Below the pieces are notes generated by a model that was not told the DNA's origin, searched no databases, and was given only the letters and a program-made list of their open reading frames with translations. From JBDLSO01 sp039799445 (GTDB lineage Bacteria; Patescibacteriota; Minisyncoccia; Phycocordibacterales; UBA5272), in NCBI GenBank assembly GCA_039799445.1, contig JBDLSO010000038.1:1-7122 (forward strand): 7,122 nucleotides of DNA, written 5' to 3'. Both the position numbers and the translations under genes were made by a program. This document shows, one piece after another, positions 1 through 5,395 of the stretch. Position 1 is the stretch's first letter, and each line of letters begins with the position of its first letter.

Positions 1-5
1 CACCC

Positions 6-45
6 AGAGCCGATAGGAGTTTACCTATACGGCTTTTATTTTGTG
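6..45 (+). terminator. Rho-independent terminator of an upstream gene outside the window
   Basis: GCCG-ATAGG (9-17) pairs with CCTAT-A-CGGC (24-33) with one bulged A and a six-base loop, followed by a T-rich run TTTTATTTT. It closes a plus-strand unit whose coding part lies left of the window. Confidence 0.75.
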
Positions 46-68
46 TTTTAATCTCTCATTATTTTCTA

Positions 69-77
69 TGTTATACT
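69..77 (+). promoter_or_regulatory. Candidate clpP promoter P1 (extended -10)
   Basis: TG-T-TATACT at 69-77 is an extended -10 like those before most other genes here. I see no good -35 at the right distance. Transcription would start near 84 and give a leader of roughly 90 bases. Confidence 0.5.
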
Positions 78-99
78 ATTCCCATACAGCCATGCGGAC

Positions 100-128
100 A
101 TGACCGAATTCTAGAAATAACTTATACT
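100..128 (+). promoter_or_regulatory. Candidate clpP promoter P2
   Basis: ATGACC (100-105), 17-bp spacer, TATACT (123-128). The start would be near 135, giving a leader of about 42 bases that is A/T-rich, has no Shine-Dalgarno site and shows little potential to fold. Confidence 0.45.
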
Positions 129-177
129 TTAATATAAACCAGACACTTATTTATTACTAAACTCTAAACTAAATTTT

Positions 178-759
178 ATGCTTATACCAACAGTACTTGA
201 AAAAACACAAAACGGCGAACGAGCGTACGATATATATTCACGCTTACTCAAAGAGCGTATTATCTTCCTTGGTGAAGATGTCAATGAACACACCGCTTCC
301 CTCATCGTAGCTCAGTTACTATTCCTTGAAGCTGAAGACCCTAAAAAAGATATTTGCCTATATATAAACTCACCGGGTGGTAGTGTGTATGATGGACTCG
401 CTATCTATGACACTATGCAGCATCTCAAATGTGATGTTGCGACTGTCGGCATAGGTATGCAGGCATCGATGGGAGCATTCTTGCTCTCAAGTGGTACCAA
501 AGGCAAACGAAGTATTCTTCCCCATGCAACTGTGATGATACATCAACCATCTGCCGGAACGCGCGGCAAGGTTAGTGATATGGAAATAGATCTGCGTGAA
601 GGGCTACGCTTGAAGAAATTGCTCAATGAAATACTTGCACGTAACACTGGTCAAAAAGTAGAGACAATCACCAAAGATAGCGACCGCGATAATTGGATGA
701 CAGCTGAGGAGGCCAAAAAATACGGCTTGGTAGACACAATACTCAAACCAAAACGATAA
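178..759 (+). CDS. clpP: ATP-dependent Clp protease proteolytic subunit ClpP
   Basis: Serine peptidase of family S14. It forms the double-heptamer barrel that degrades proteins fed in by a Clp/Hsp100 ATPase such as ClpX or ClpC in the cytoplasm; no ATPase gene is in the window. The protein has 193 residues, the usual ClpP length. The catalytic triad is visible: Ser97 in GMQASMGA, His122 in MIHQP and Asp171 in DRDNWM, at the same spacing as in E. coli ClpP. INSPGG (63-68) is the conserved strand that binds substrate, and the C-terminal EEAKKYGLVD is typical. The start fits family alignments (MLIPTVLEK...), yet the bases before it (CTAAACTAAATTTT) contain no Shine-Dalgarno site. Two candidate promoters precede it and a strong hairpin terminator follows directly, so it appears to be transcribed alone. 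Identification is secure. Confidence 0.97.
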   Translation: MLIPTVLEKTQNGERAYDIYSRLLKERIIFLGEDVNEHTASLIVAQLLFLEAEDPKKDICLYINSPGGSVYDGLAIYDTMQHLKCDVATVGIGMQASMGAFLLSSGTKGKRSILPHATVMIHQPSAGTRGKVSDMEIDLREGLRLKKLLNEILARNTGQKVETITKDSDRDNWMTAEEAKKYGLVDTILKPKR

Positions 760-762
760 TAT

Positions 763-790
763 AAAAAGAGCCACAATAGCGGCTCTTTTT
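763..790 (+). terminator. clpP terminator
   Basis: AAAAAGAGCC (763-772) and GGCTCTTTTT (781-790) form a perfect 10-bp stem with an eight-base loop. It is symmetric, with A-run before and T-run after, so it could work in both directions. Confidence 0.9.
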
Positions 791-815
791 ATGAAATGCA
801 CAGTCTATGTATTTG

Positions 816-824
816 TGTTACTAT
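816..824 (+). promoter_or_regulatory. Extended -10 promoter of the 862-1668 gene
   Basis: TG-T-TACTAT at 816-824. A start near 831 leaves a leader of about 30 bases carrying a Shine-Dalgarno site. It lies inside the longer reading frame that opens at 796, which argues that 796 is not the true start. Confidence 0.5.
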
Positions 825-861
825 AGCATCAGGTGACAAATCGCTCAGAAAGGAGGGGGGT

Positions 862-1668
862 ATGGCTACACAAAACGATCCTGAGCAACGGGCAGTTGTA
901 CAGAAACTGCTCATTGCAAAAGAGACAATCAAAGAGATGTCCGCTCAGCAAAAATTGGTTGCTGCGGAATATTCAGACGATAAAGATATCGTCTATATCT
1001 TGGATATGTTATACGGTGGCGATCGAGAGATTCGTTTGTTACTTATACATAATATACACTCAAGATATTTTGATTTTGAAAGACATCTCTGTTCTAAAAA
1101 TCAAAAATTGGTTGAAAAATATATACGAGAAAACAAGGGCTTGTATCATTTTGATTTTGCAAAAAAACTCATTGCATACGGTTTTACTGCACTTGTTATA
1201 AGAAATATAGATGTATTCTATTTCTTGTATCAATGGAACATTGTTGCATATATTTTGAAATTAAAGAAAGGCATAGTTCTCATAGAAAATTATACATTAT
1301 TTTCTATGAGAACCTCTCTCCAAAGTGCCGAGATAATAGCTGCACTGATAGAGAAAGGATATAGTGATGATATATTCACCACTAAAAACCTGCCTCAATT
1401 CAAGGACCTCAATATTACATTTTTGAAAAAGATGATTGGGCAATACTTAAGTGAATTGAAGAGATACCATGATCCTCTTGCCAAAGAGGTGTTGGGTATC
1501 GGCAAGGGCTTAAGCGGCAGCTATTCAAAAAAGACTGGAAGATATCATATATCCAGCAACTGTATAACTGCTGATGCAATTGCGAGCAGAGACCTCGCAC
1601 TTGATAATGTAGGAAGTTTTGACCAAAAAGCAAGAGATTTCTTGAAAAATCTCGAAATAGTCAATTAG
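862..1668 (+). CDS. Hypothetical helical protein with degenerate repeats
   Basis: I do not recognise a family for this 268-residue protein. The start at 862 is chosen over the in-frame ATG at 796 because AGGAGG (851-856) sits five bases before it and the likely -10 lies at 819-824. The protein is charged and helical, with no signal peptide and no convincing membrane segment, although residues 109-134 are rather hydrophobic. Three loosely repeated units can be seen around residues 99-119, 128-147 and 157-180. They follow the pattern A-x-x-[LI]-[IL]-x-x-x-G, some ten residues, then N-[ILY]-x-x-F, as in LIAYGFTALVIRNIDVF. This suggests an alpha-solenoid of the kind often seen in CPR bacteria, which would act by binding a partner; that is inference. 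It has two cysteines only (77 and 234) and no obvious catalytic motif. It is flanked by terminators on both sides, so it forms a single-gene unit with the best ribosome site in the window. Confidence 0.8.
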   Translation: MATQNDPEQRAVVQKLLIAKETIKEMSAQQKLVAAEYSDDKDIVYILDMLYGGDREIRLLLIHNIHSRYFDFERHLCSKNQKLVEKYIRENKGLYHFDFAKKLIAYGFTALVIRNIDVFYFLYQWNIVAYILKLKKGIVLIENYTLFSMRTSLQSAEIIAALIEKGYSDDIFTTKNLPQFKDLNITFLKKMIGQYLSELKRYHDPLAKEVLGIGKGLSGSYSKKTGRYHISSNCITADAIASRDLALDNVGSFDQKARDFLKNLEIVN

Positions 1669-1676
1669 CTCATATC

Positions 1677-1708
1677 AAAAGCGAGGGTCACACCCCTCGC
1701 TTTTTTTT
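1677..1708 (+). terminator. Terminator of the 862-1668 gene
   Basis: GCGAGGG (1681-1687) pairs with CCCTCGC (1694-1700) around a six-base loop, with AAAA before and eight T after. The end of the T-run directly abuts the extended -10 that probably serves rny. Confidence 0.92.
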
Positions 1709-1709
1709 G

Positions 1710-1718
1710 TGTTATAGT
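1710..1718 (+). promoter_or_regulatory. Extended -10 promoter for rny
   Basis: TG-T-TATAGT at 1710-1718, immediately after the preceding terminator. A start near 1725 gives a leader of about 97 bases. A second weaker candidate, TATATT at 1790-1795, would give a leader of about 20 bases. Confidence 0.5.
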
Positions 1719-1821
1719 ATATATATCCTACACACAGTATTCAGCGCTACAGTCCATGCGTCCCCTTATATTAATTTTTACAGAACGATTATATTCTGAA
1801 AGACAGTAACCGTATATTGTT

Positions 1822-3369
1822 ATGACTATATTACTATTATTAGGTATTGCATTTGCTTGTGTGATATCTGTCGGTATTGGATATTATTTGAGACATTTAG
1901 TCGCTTTTTCACAAAAAGGATCTATTGAGCTCGAAGTAAAAGACGTATTACTCAAAGCTAGAGCAGAAGCAGCAGAAATAAAAGAAAAAGCTCAAAAAGA
2001 ATTGAATGCCGCAGAGCAGAAGGCAGATAGCCTACTACACGACGCAAGAGAAGAAGAAAAAAAAATATATCAAGATAAGAAAAAAAGTGAAGAAAGACTG
2101 ATAAAAAAAGAAGAACTACTCGACAATAGACAAAAAGATATTGAGCAAGAAGTTGCCAGTCTCAAAGAGCGTGCTGAGGAAATAAAACAAATACGCGAAA
2201 AAGTAATACAACAAAAAGATGAAGTGGCGAGAGAGCTTGAAGCACTCGCTGGTTTCTCACGTGTCGAAGCAAGAGAATTACTGCTCTCACAAGTAGAGAA
2301 ACAATGTGAAGAAGATTTGTATTCACGAATACTTAAATTAGAGAGAGAGGGAGAGGCACGGCTTGAGAAAAGAGCAAAAGAAATTTTGGTTGCGTCTATA
2401 CACAGGCTAGGCAACGCTACAGTATCTGAAACGCTTATCACCACAGTTTCTATACCCTCAGAAGATATTAAAGGTAAAATAATAGGTAAAGAAGGTAGAA
2501 ATATCAAAGTATTTGAGCGTGCTGCAGGAGTGGAGCTTGTCATAGATGAAACTCCCGGCATCATCACTATTTCTTGTTTTGACCCAACTAGACGACAAAT
2601 AGCTCGTGTAGCTCTCGAAAATCTGATATCTGACGGACGCATACAACCAGTCAAAATAGAAGAGGCGGTACAGAAAGCTGAAAAAGAAATCAATCAAATA
2701 CTTCGAAAGAAAGGAGAAGAAGCGATATACGAATGCGGTCTGCTCAATATAGACGAACGTCTGATACCACTTATAGGTAGACTTCATTTTCGTACAAGCT
2801 ATGGACAGAATGTCTTGCAACACTCTATAGAGATGGCACATATATCTGGAGTATTGGCATATGAGCTTGGGGCAGATGTTAATGTTGCAAAAGCTGGCGC
2901 ACTCTTGCATGATATTGGAAAAGCGGTCACACATGAAGTACAAGGAACACATGTCGAGATTGGTAGACGTATATTGCAAAAGTTTGGAGTAGACAATCGA
3001 ATTATTCAAGCGATGCAAGCTCATCATGAAGAATATCCATATGAAACAGTCGAGTCTATTATTGTGCAAGTCGCAGACGCAATATCTGGCGGGCGTCCTG
3101 GGGCACGACGTGATACAGTCGAGAATTATTTGGTGCGACTCACTGAACTTGAAAATATAGCTAGCTCATTTGCTGGTACAGATCGCGTCTATGCGATACA
3201 GGCAGGGCGAGAACTCAGAGTATTTGTGTCGCCTGATATAGTATCTGATATGCAAGCACATGATATGGCAAGAGCAATCGCTCTACGTATTGAGCATGAG
3301 ATGCGTTATCCTGGAGAAATCAAAATCAACATTATTCGCGAGACACGAGCAATTACATTTGCGCGTTAA
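1822..3369 (+). CDS. rny: Ribonuclease Y (membrane-anchored endoribonuclease)
   Basis: Endoribonuclease that starts the decay of many mRNAs in bacteria lacking or not relying on RNase E; it works at the inner face of the cytoplasmic membrane. The 515 residues show the full family layout. A single N-terminal membrane helix spans about 2-22. A long charged coiled coil rich in Lys, Glu and Ala covers about 35-195. A KH RNA-binding domain at about 205-270 has the GxxG loop GKEG at 222-225. An HD domain at about 330-425 has His334, the His363-Asp364 pair in LLHDIGK, and Asp419 in VADAISG as metal ligands. The C-terminal domain ends with the usual IKINIIRETRA stretch. Length matches the family (about 510-520). 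The start agrees with the family but there is no Shine-Dalgarno site; the bases before it are GTATATTGTT. It is transcribed alone, from a promoter at the end of the upstream terminator to the hairpin at 3391-3420. Confidence 0.97.
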   Translation: MTILLLLGIAFACVISVGIGYYLRHLVAFSQKGSIELEVKDVLLKARAEAAEIKEKAQKELNAAEQKADSLLHDAREEEKKIYQDKKKSEERLIKKEELLDNRQKDIEQEVASLKERAEEIKQIREKVIQQKDEVARELEALAGFSRVEARELLLSQVEKQCEEDLYSRILKLEREGEARLEKRAKEILVASIHRLGNATVSETLITTVSIPSEDIKGKIIGKEGRNIKVFERAAGVELVIDETPGIITISCFDPTRRQIARVALENLISDGRIQPVKIEEAVQKAEKEINQILRKKGEEAIYECGLLNIDERLIPLIGRLHFRTSYGQNVLQHSIEMAHISGVLAYELGADVNVAKAGALLHDIGKAVTHEVQGTHVEIGRRILQKFGVDNRIIQAMQAHHEEYPYETVESIIVQVADAISGGRPGARRDTVENYLVRLTELENIASSFAGTDRVYAIQAGRELRVFVSPDIVSDMQAHDMARAIALRIEHEMRYPGEIKINIIRETRAITFAR

Positions 3370-3390
3370 GATTACTCAAAACTATTACTA

Positions 3391-3420
3391 AAAAACCGCT
3401 TTACGCGGTTTGAGTTTTTA
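3391..3420. terminator. Bidirectional terminator shared by rny and the small minus-strand gene
   Basis: AAACCGC (3393-3399), loop TTTAC, GCGGTTT (3405-3411). On the plus strand it is followed by GAGTTTTTAT; on the minus strand by TTTTTTAGT. It lies between two convergent genes, and the stop codon of the minus-strand gene (3418-3420) is at its edge. Confidence 0.85.
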
Positions 3421-3657
3421 TACCCATACTATATATATGTAACGTCTTGAAATATATATACTGCGTACGTATTTCACTTTCTTCTTTCTTTTTTTATATA
3501 GCATAATCGATTCACCAACTCTTGGTATATTGGGCATGGATATAGAATCGACGATATCTGGTACCGCACGTATTCCCTGTGTCAACAGTTTTACAACACA
3601 GCTCCGGCACTCACTATCTCTTTTTGAAAGATCACGTGTGATTAGTATTTTGTGCAT
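3418..3657 (-). CDS. Small hypothetical protein with an IPRVGE motif
   Basis: 79 residues, starting at the ATG read from 3657. That start is chosen because AAAGGA (minus strand, 3665-3670) lies seven bases before it, and a promoter with both boxes lies just upstream. The core reads MPNIPRVGESIMLYKKRKKK (41-60), followed by alternating Val/Ile/Tyr. I have a general impression of small beta-rich proteins with a Pro-Arg-[VI]-Gly-[ED] turn followed by strands, but I cannot name a family. Two cysteines (16, 19) form a single C-x-x-C, not enough for a zinc site alone. The end (YVRSIYISRRYIYIVWV) is AT-rich at the DNA level and may simply be drift. It converges on rny and uses the other face of its terminator. 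No function is proposed. Confidence 0.6.
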   Translation of the reverse strand: MHKILITRDLSKRDSECRSCVVKLLTQGIRAVPDIVDSISMPNIPRVGESIMLYKKRKKKVKYVRSIYISRRYIYIVWV

Positions 3658-3684
3658 GCTTGATTCCTTTCTAAACTGCAAAAA

Positions 3685-3712
3685 ACTATATCACATATAT
3701 AAGAAAAATCAA
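3685..3712 (-). promoter_or_regulatory. Promoter of the small minus-strand gene
   Basis: Read on the minus strand: TTGATT (3707-3712), 16-bp spacer, TG-A-TATAGT with the hexamer at 3685-3690. Both boxes and the extended TG are present, making it one of the best promoters in the window. Transcription would start near 3678, about 20 bases before the ATG. Confidence 0.65.
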
Positions 3713-3715
3713 CTA

Positions 3716-3743
3716 TTGCCAAAAAGTGTAGGTAGTATATACT
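3716..3743 (+). promoter_or_regulatory. Candidate HU promoter (upstream)
   Basis: TTGCCA (3716-3721), 16-bp spacer, TATACT (3738-3743). Its -35 lies three bases from the -35 of the divergent minus-strand promoter. The transcript would begin near 3750 and carry a leader of about 107 bases including the inverted repeat at 3819-3845. A second weaker candidate further down is TTGACG (3772-3777) with AATTAT (3796-3801). Confidence 0.5.
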
Positions 3744-3818
3744 TTTATGTAGGTTGCTCTGTACATATCGTTTGACGAGTTGTACTGAGTATCCAAATTA
3801 TTAATAATTTCTAACAGC

Positions 3819-3845
3819 GTATATGCTCGTACGTACAGCATATAC
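3819..3845 (+). promoter_or_regulatory. Perfect 9-bp inverted repeat in the HU leader
   Basis: GTATATGCT (3819-3827) and AGCATATAC (3837-3845) are exact reverse complements. They flank a nine-base loop, CGTACGTAC, which is itself partly palindromic. The element ends 11 bases before the HU start codon. It could be an RNA hairpin that controls translation or a DNA operator; no T-run follows, so it is not a terminator. Confidence 0.6.
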
Positions 3846-3856
3846 ACAAGTACACT

Positions 3857-4129
3857 ATGAACAAGCAAGCACTTGCAGAAGTAGTACACGAAATTGTAGG
3901 TGGAACAAAAGTTCAGTCAGAAGGTGTTGTAGAAGCTCTTCTTGAAGCGATGATTAAAACGCTGAAAGCAGGAGGTGAAGTAAACCTTGCTGGATTTGGA
4001 AAATTCACTGTAAAACAACGTGATGCTCGTATGGCTCGTAACCCAAAAACTGGTGAATCAGTAAAGGTTGCAGCTACAAAAGTTCCAAAATTTAGTGCCG
4101 CAAAAGCACTCAAAGACGCCGTAAAATAG
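3857..4129 (+). CDS. HU-family DNA-binding protein
   Basis: Small basic nucleoid protein that dimerises and bends DNA with little sequence preference. The 90 residues are the normal HU length. The order is two N-terminal helices (MNKQALAEVVHEIVGG, then EGVVEALLEAMIKTLKAGG), the conserved core VNLAGFGKFTVKQRDARMAR at 43-62, the DNA-gripping arm NPKTGESVKV with its proline at the tip (64), and the closing KVPKFSAAKALKDAVK. The GFGKF and RNP-TGE signatures make the family certain; HU cannot be told from IHF subunits on motif alone, but a single gene of this kind is normally HU. There is no Shine-Dalgarno site; instead a perfect inverted repeat stands 11 bases before the start. It is a single-gene unit ending in a terminator shared with the convergent hydrolase gene. 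Confidence 0.96.
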   Translation: MNKQALAEVVHEIVGGTKVQSEGVVEALLEAMIKTLKAGGEVNLAGFGKFTVKQRDARMARNPKTGESVKVAATKVPKFSAAKALKDAVK

Positions 4130-4136
4130 CATCAAT

Positions 4137-4168
4137 AAAAACACCATTGGCACATCCTTGGTGTTTTT
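4137..4168. terminator. Bidirectional terminator between HU and the HD hydrolase gene
   Basis: AAAAACACCA (4137-4146) pairs with TGGTGTTTTT (4159-4168); inside the loop GG and CC can add two pairs. A-run and T-run flank it symmetrically, so it can stop both convergent units. Confidence 0.88.
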
Positions 4169-4763
4169 ATTTTGTATCTGTGGGGAGAAGCGCCGTGAGC
4201 TTGTGGTGTAAACTCATGTACGTTTCGGACATATCTTTGGGTATGGTAGGTGAGATAATGTTGTATACTTCTTTTGTAAACCACACTTGCCCCATGAGTG
4301 CTGCCCCTTCGAATCTGAGCATTAGCACATCATCTTTTTCTGCATAGCCGTCTATAATACAGCTCATATTATGTATTTTGTCCGCTGCACTGATCAAGTG
4401 TGACTGCTTGCTTGCTTGTGCTAGTTTTGCAAGATAGCTTTTTTTGGCTTGTATCCATTTGTCTCGAGGTGAAAGTGTCTCTACAAATTCCCTATCTTCA
4501 CTAAGCGAAAGGACAATATCTTTTACAGCTGTACCAAAATCACGTTCAAGCATCTCTTTGGTATACTCTGGAATATCTTCTATGGTGTCATGAAGTAATG
4601 CCGCAATCAATACATCCTCTTCGTCGGTGTATCTATCTACTATTGCTAACACATGTATCAAGTGTGATATATAGGGTATTTTCTTTTTGCCTATTCGAGT
4701 GTGCTCTCTATGCAGTAGCGCTGCTGTATCTATCGCTTTTTGCAGTCTGTCGGTGAGTATCAT
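4167..4763 (-). CDS. HD-domain phosphohydrolase, probable (p)ppGpp hydrolase
   Basis: A 198-residue stand-alone HD domain that resembles the hydrolase half of SpoT/Rel and the small alarmone hydrolase MESH1, which remove the 3'-diphosphate of ppGpp using manganese. Visible ligands in family order are His34 (PYISHLIHV), His58-Asp59 in AALLHDTIED, with Glu62-Asp63 as the catalytic pair, and Asp128 in AADKIHN. Arg23 and the A-x-L-LH stretch near 14-18 also fit the SpoT N-terminus. There is no synthetase or TGS domain, so it would only degrade alarmone; the substrate is inferred from similarity and another nucleotide is possible. It starts at the ATG read from 4763, with no Shine-Dalgarno site. 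The extended -10 ends only seven bases upstream, so the mRNA is probably leaderless. It shares its terminator with HU. Confidence 0.9.
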   Translation of the reverse strand: MILTDRLQKAIDTAALLHREHTRIGKKKIPYISHLIHVLAIVDRYTDEEDVLIAALLHDTIEDIPEYTKEMLERDFGTAVKDIVLSLSEDREFVETLSPRDKWIQAKKSYLAKLAQASKQSHLISAADKIHNMSCIIDGYAEKDDVLMLRFEGAALMGQVWFTKEVYNIISPTIPKDMSETYMSLHHKLTALLPTDTK

Positions 4764-4770
4764 GATTTCA

Positions 4771-4779
4771 AGTATAGCA
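4771..4779 (-). promoter_or_regulatory. Extended -10 promoter giving a leaderless hydrolase mRNA
   Basis: Minus strand TG-C-TATACT (hexamer 4771-4776), then seven bases, then ATG. Normal spacing from -10 to start site places +1 on or within a base of the A of ATG. No clear -35 is seen. Confidence 0.65.
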
Positions 4780-4813
4780 TACGAAGTGGGGTATTAGTCA
4801 CAGGTCGCGAAAT

Positions 4814-4858
4814 AAAAACAAATCACCAGAGAGTAATACTCTCTGGTGATTTGTTTTT
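4814..4858 (-). terminator. Long palindromic terminator of the tRNA-Gly gene
   Basis: A perfect 22-bp inverted repeat (4814-4835 and 4837-4858) whose core reads CACCAGAGAG / CTCTCTGGTG, with A5 and T5 ends. On the minus strand it begins directly after the CCA of the tRNA and ends in a T-run. Confidence 0.88.
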
Positions 4859-4932
4859 TGGTGCGGCGTTAGGGAATCGAACCCTAACCCACTGCTTGGA
4901 AGGCAGTTATTCTACCATTAAACTAACACCGC
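4859..4932 (-). tRNA. tRNA-Gly, anticodon TCC, CCA encoded
   Basis: The 74 bases fold as a full cloverleaf. Acceptor GCGGTGT pairs with ACGCCGC (one G-T). The D arm GTTT/GAAT has loop AATGGTA. The anticodon stem ACTGC/GCAGT has loop CTTCCAA, with TCC at plus-strand positions 4898-4900. The T arm is TAGGG/CCCTA with loop TTCGATT. After the discriminator A the 3' CCA is encoded. It reads GGA and, with a modified or wobbling first base, other glycine codons. The gene is a single unit with its own promoter a few bases upstream and a terminator abutting the CCA. Confidence 0.97.
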
Positions 4933-4942
4933 GATACCAAGT

Positions 4943-4951
4943 ACTATAACA
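4943..4951 (-). promoter_or_regulatory. Extended -10 promoter of tRNA-Gly
   Basis: Minus strand TG-T-TATAGT (hexamer 4943-4948). Transcription would start near 4936, leaving a precursor with only a few extra 5' bases for RNase P to remove. Confidence 0.65.
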
Positions 4952-4991
4952 TAATTCAAAACAAAAATAAAGAAAACCCTGCATGTGTCGG

Positions 4992-5020
4992 TTGACTTAT
5001 CGGAATACTCTCTCTATACT
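4992..5020 (+). promoter_or_regulatory. Promoter of the 5061-5375 gene
   Basis: TTGACT (4992-4997), 17-bp spacer, TATACT (5015-5020): near-consensus boxes at ideal spacing, the most classical promoter in the window. Transcription would start near 5027. Confidence 0.75.
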
Positions 5021-5060
5021 ATGAAACACGCACGTATATATCGGTGCAAGGGAGGGAATT

Positions 5061-5375
5061 ATGTATACATATAGTGTGGGCAAAGTAGTCATGTTTGCAG
5101 ACTTTTTGCGTAACGCAAAAACAAACATTCGCCCATATGATGGTGAACCCATACACAGTGTTTGGCGCAGAAATCTGCAAACACTAGGATTTCCTATCAA
5201 TGAGCAATTCATTGTTGATGGTATTGAAACACTGCCACAGAGCGCAATTGACAAAGGGAGTGCCGAGCACAGGCAAATTTTATCTCTCAGAAAAATTTCA
5301 GATGGTGTTGTTATGACACAATCTGTTTCCGCAAGCTGGGTAACCTGCATTCTTTCACTTCCCAATGCCGCGTAA
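5061..5375 (+). CDS. Small hypothetical protein, hairpin-rich gene
   Basis: 104 residues with no family I recognise. The case for a real gene is its setting: a near-consensus promoter, GGAGG (5051-5055) five bases before the ATG, and a TAA stop (5373-5375) embedded in the loop side of a strong terminator. The protein looks globular, with no signal peptide or membrane helix. Notable parts are VGKVVMFADFLRNAKTN (6-22), DGEPIHSVWRRNLQTLGFP (27-45) and a Ser/Val-rich end. It holds no known catalytic or metal motif and one cysteine (96). The DNA also contains three perfect inverted repeats in its first half (5103-5121, 5157-5185, 5198-5214), so a structured RNA cannot be excluded. It converges on the 5391-6317 gene. 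Confidence 0.65.
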   Translation: MYTYSVGKVVMFADFLRNAKTNIRPYDGEPIHSVWRRNLQTLGFPINEQFIVDGIETLPQSAIDKGSAEHRQILSLRKISDGVVMTQSVSASWVTCILSLPNAA

Positions 5376-5395
5376 TACACGCGGCATTTTTTATT
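5364..5395 (+). terminator. Terminator of the 5061-5375 gene
   Basis: AATGCCGCGT (5364-5373) pairs with ACGCGGCATT (5379-5388) around AATAC, followed by TTTTTATT. On the minus strand no T-run follows (ATTGGG), so it would serve the convergent gene poorly. Confidence 0.9.

Noticed and set aside
105..114. Adjacent EcoRI- and XbaI-like sites suggesting vector sequence
   Set aside because: A ten-base coincidence in natural-looking AT-rich sequence, with no other vector feature nearby.
796..861. Longer start (ATG at 796) for the 862-1668 gene
   Set aside because: No ribosome site, the extended -10 lies inside it, and AGGAGG five bases before 862 gives a better start.
2070..3069. Two long antisense frames (2070-2693 and 2458-3069) inside rny
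   Set aside because: Low-complexity Ser/Phe/Tyr-rich shadows of the coiled-coil and HD coding sequence.
178..3369. Alternative genetic code with TGA read as glycine, as in some CPR groups
   Set aside because: Long frames contain no internal TGA and conserved glycines use normal codons. Absence of TGA stops in eight genes is too small a sample.
3434..3462. TATATAT...ATATATA inverted repeat
   Set aside because: Low-complexity alternating AT inside the small minus-strand gene; too weak to call a functional element.
4997..5380. Antisense open frame opposite the 5061-5375 gene
   Set aside because: No promoter or ribosome site, and it starts inside the terminator hairpin.
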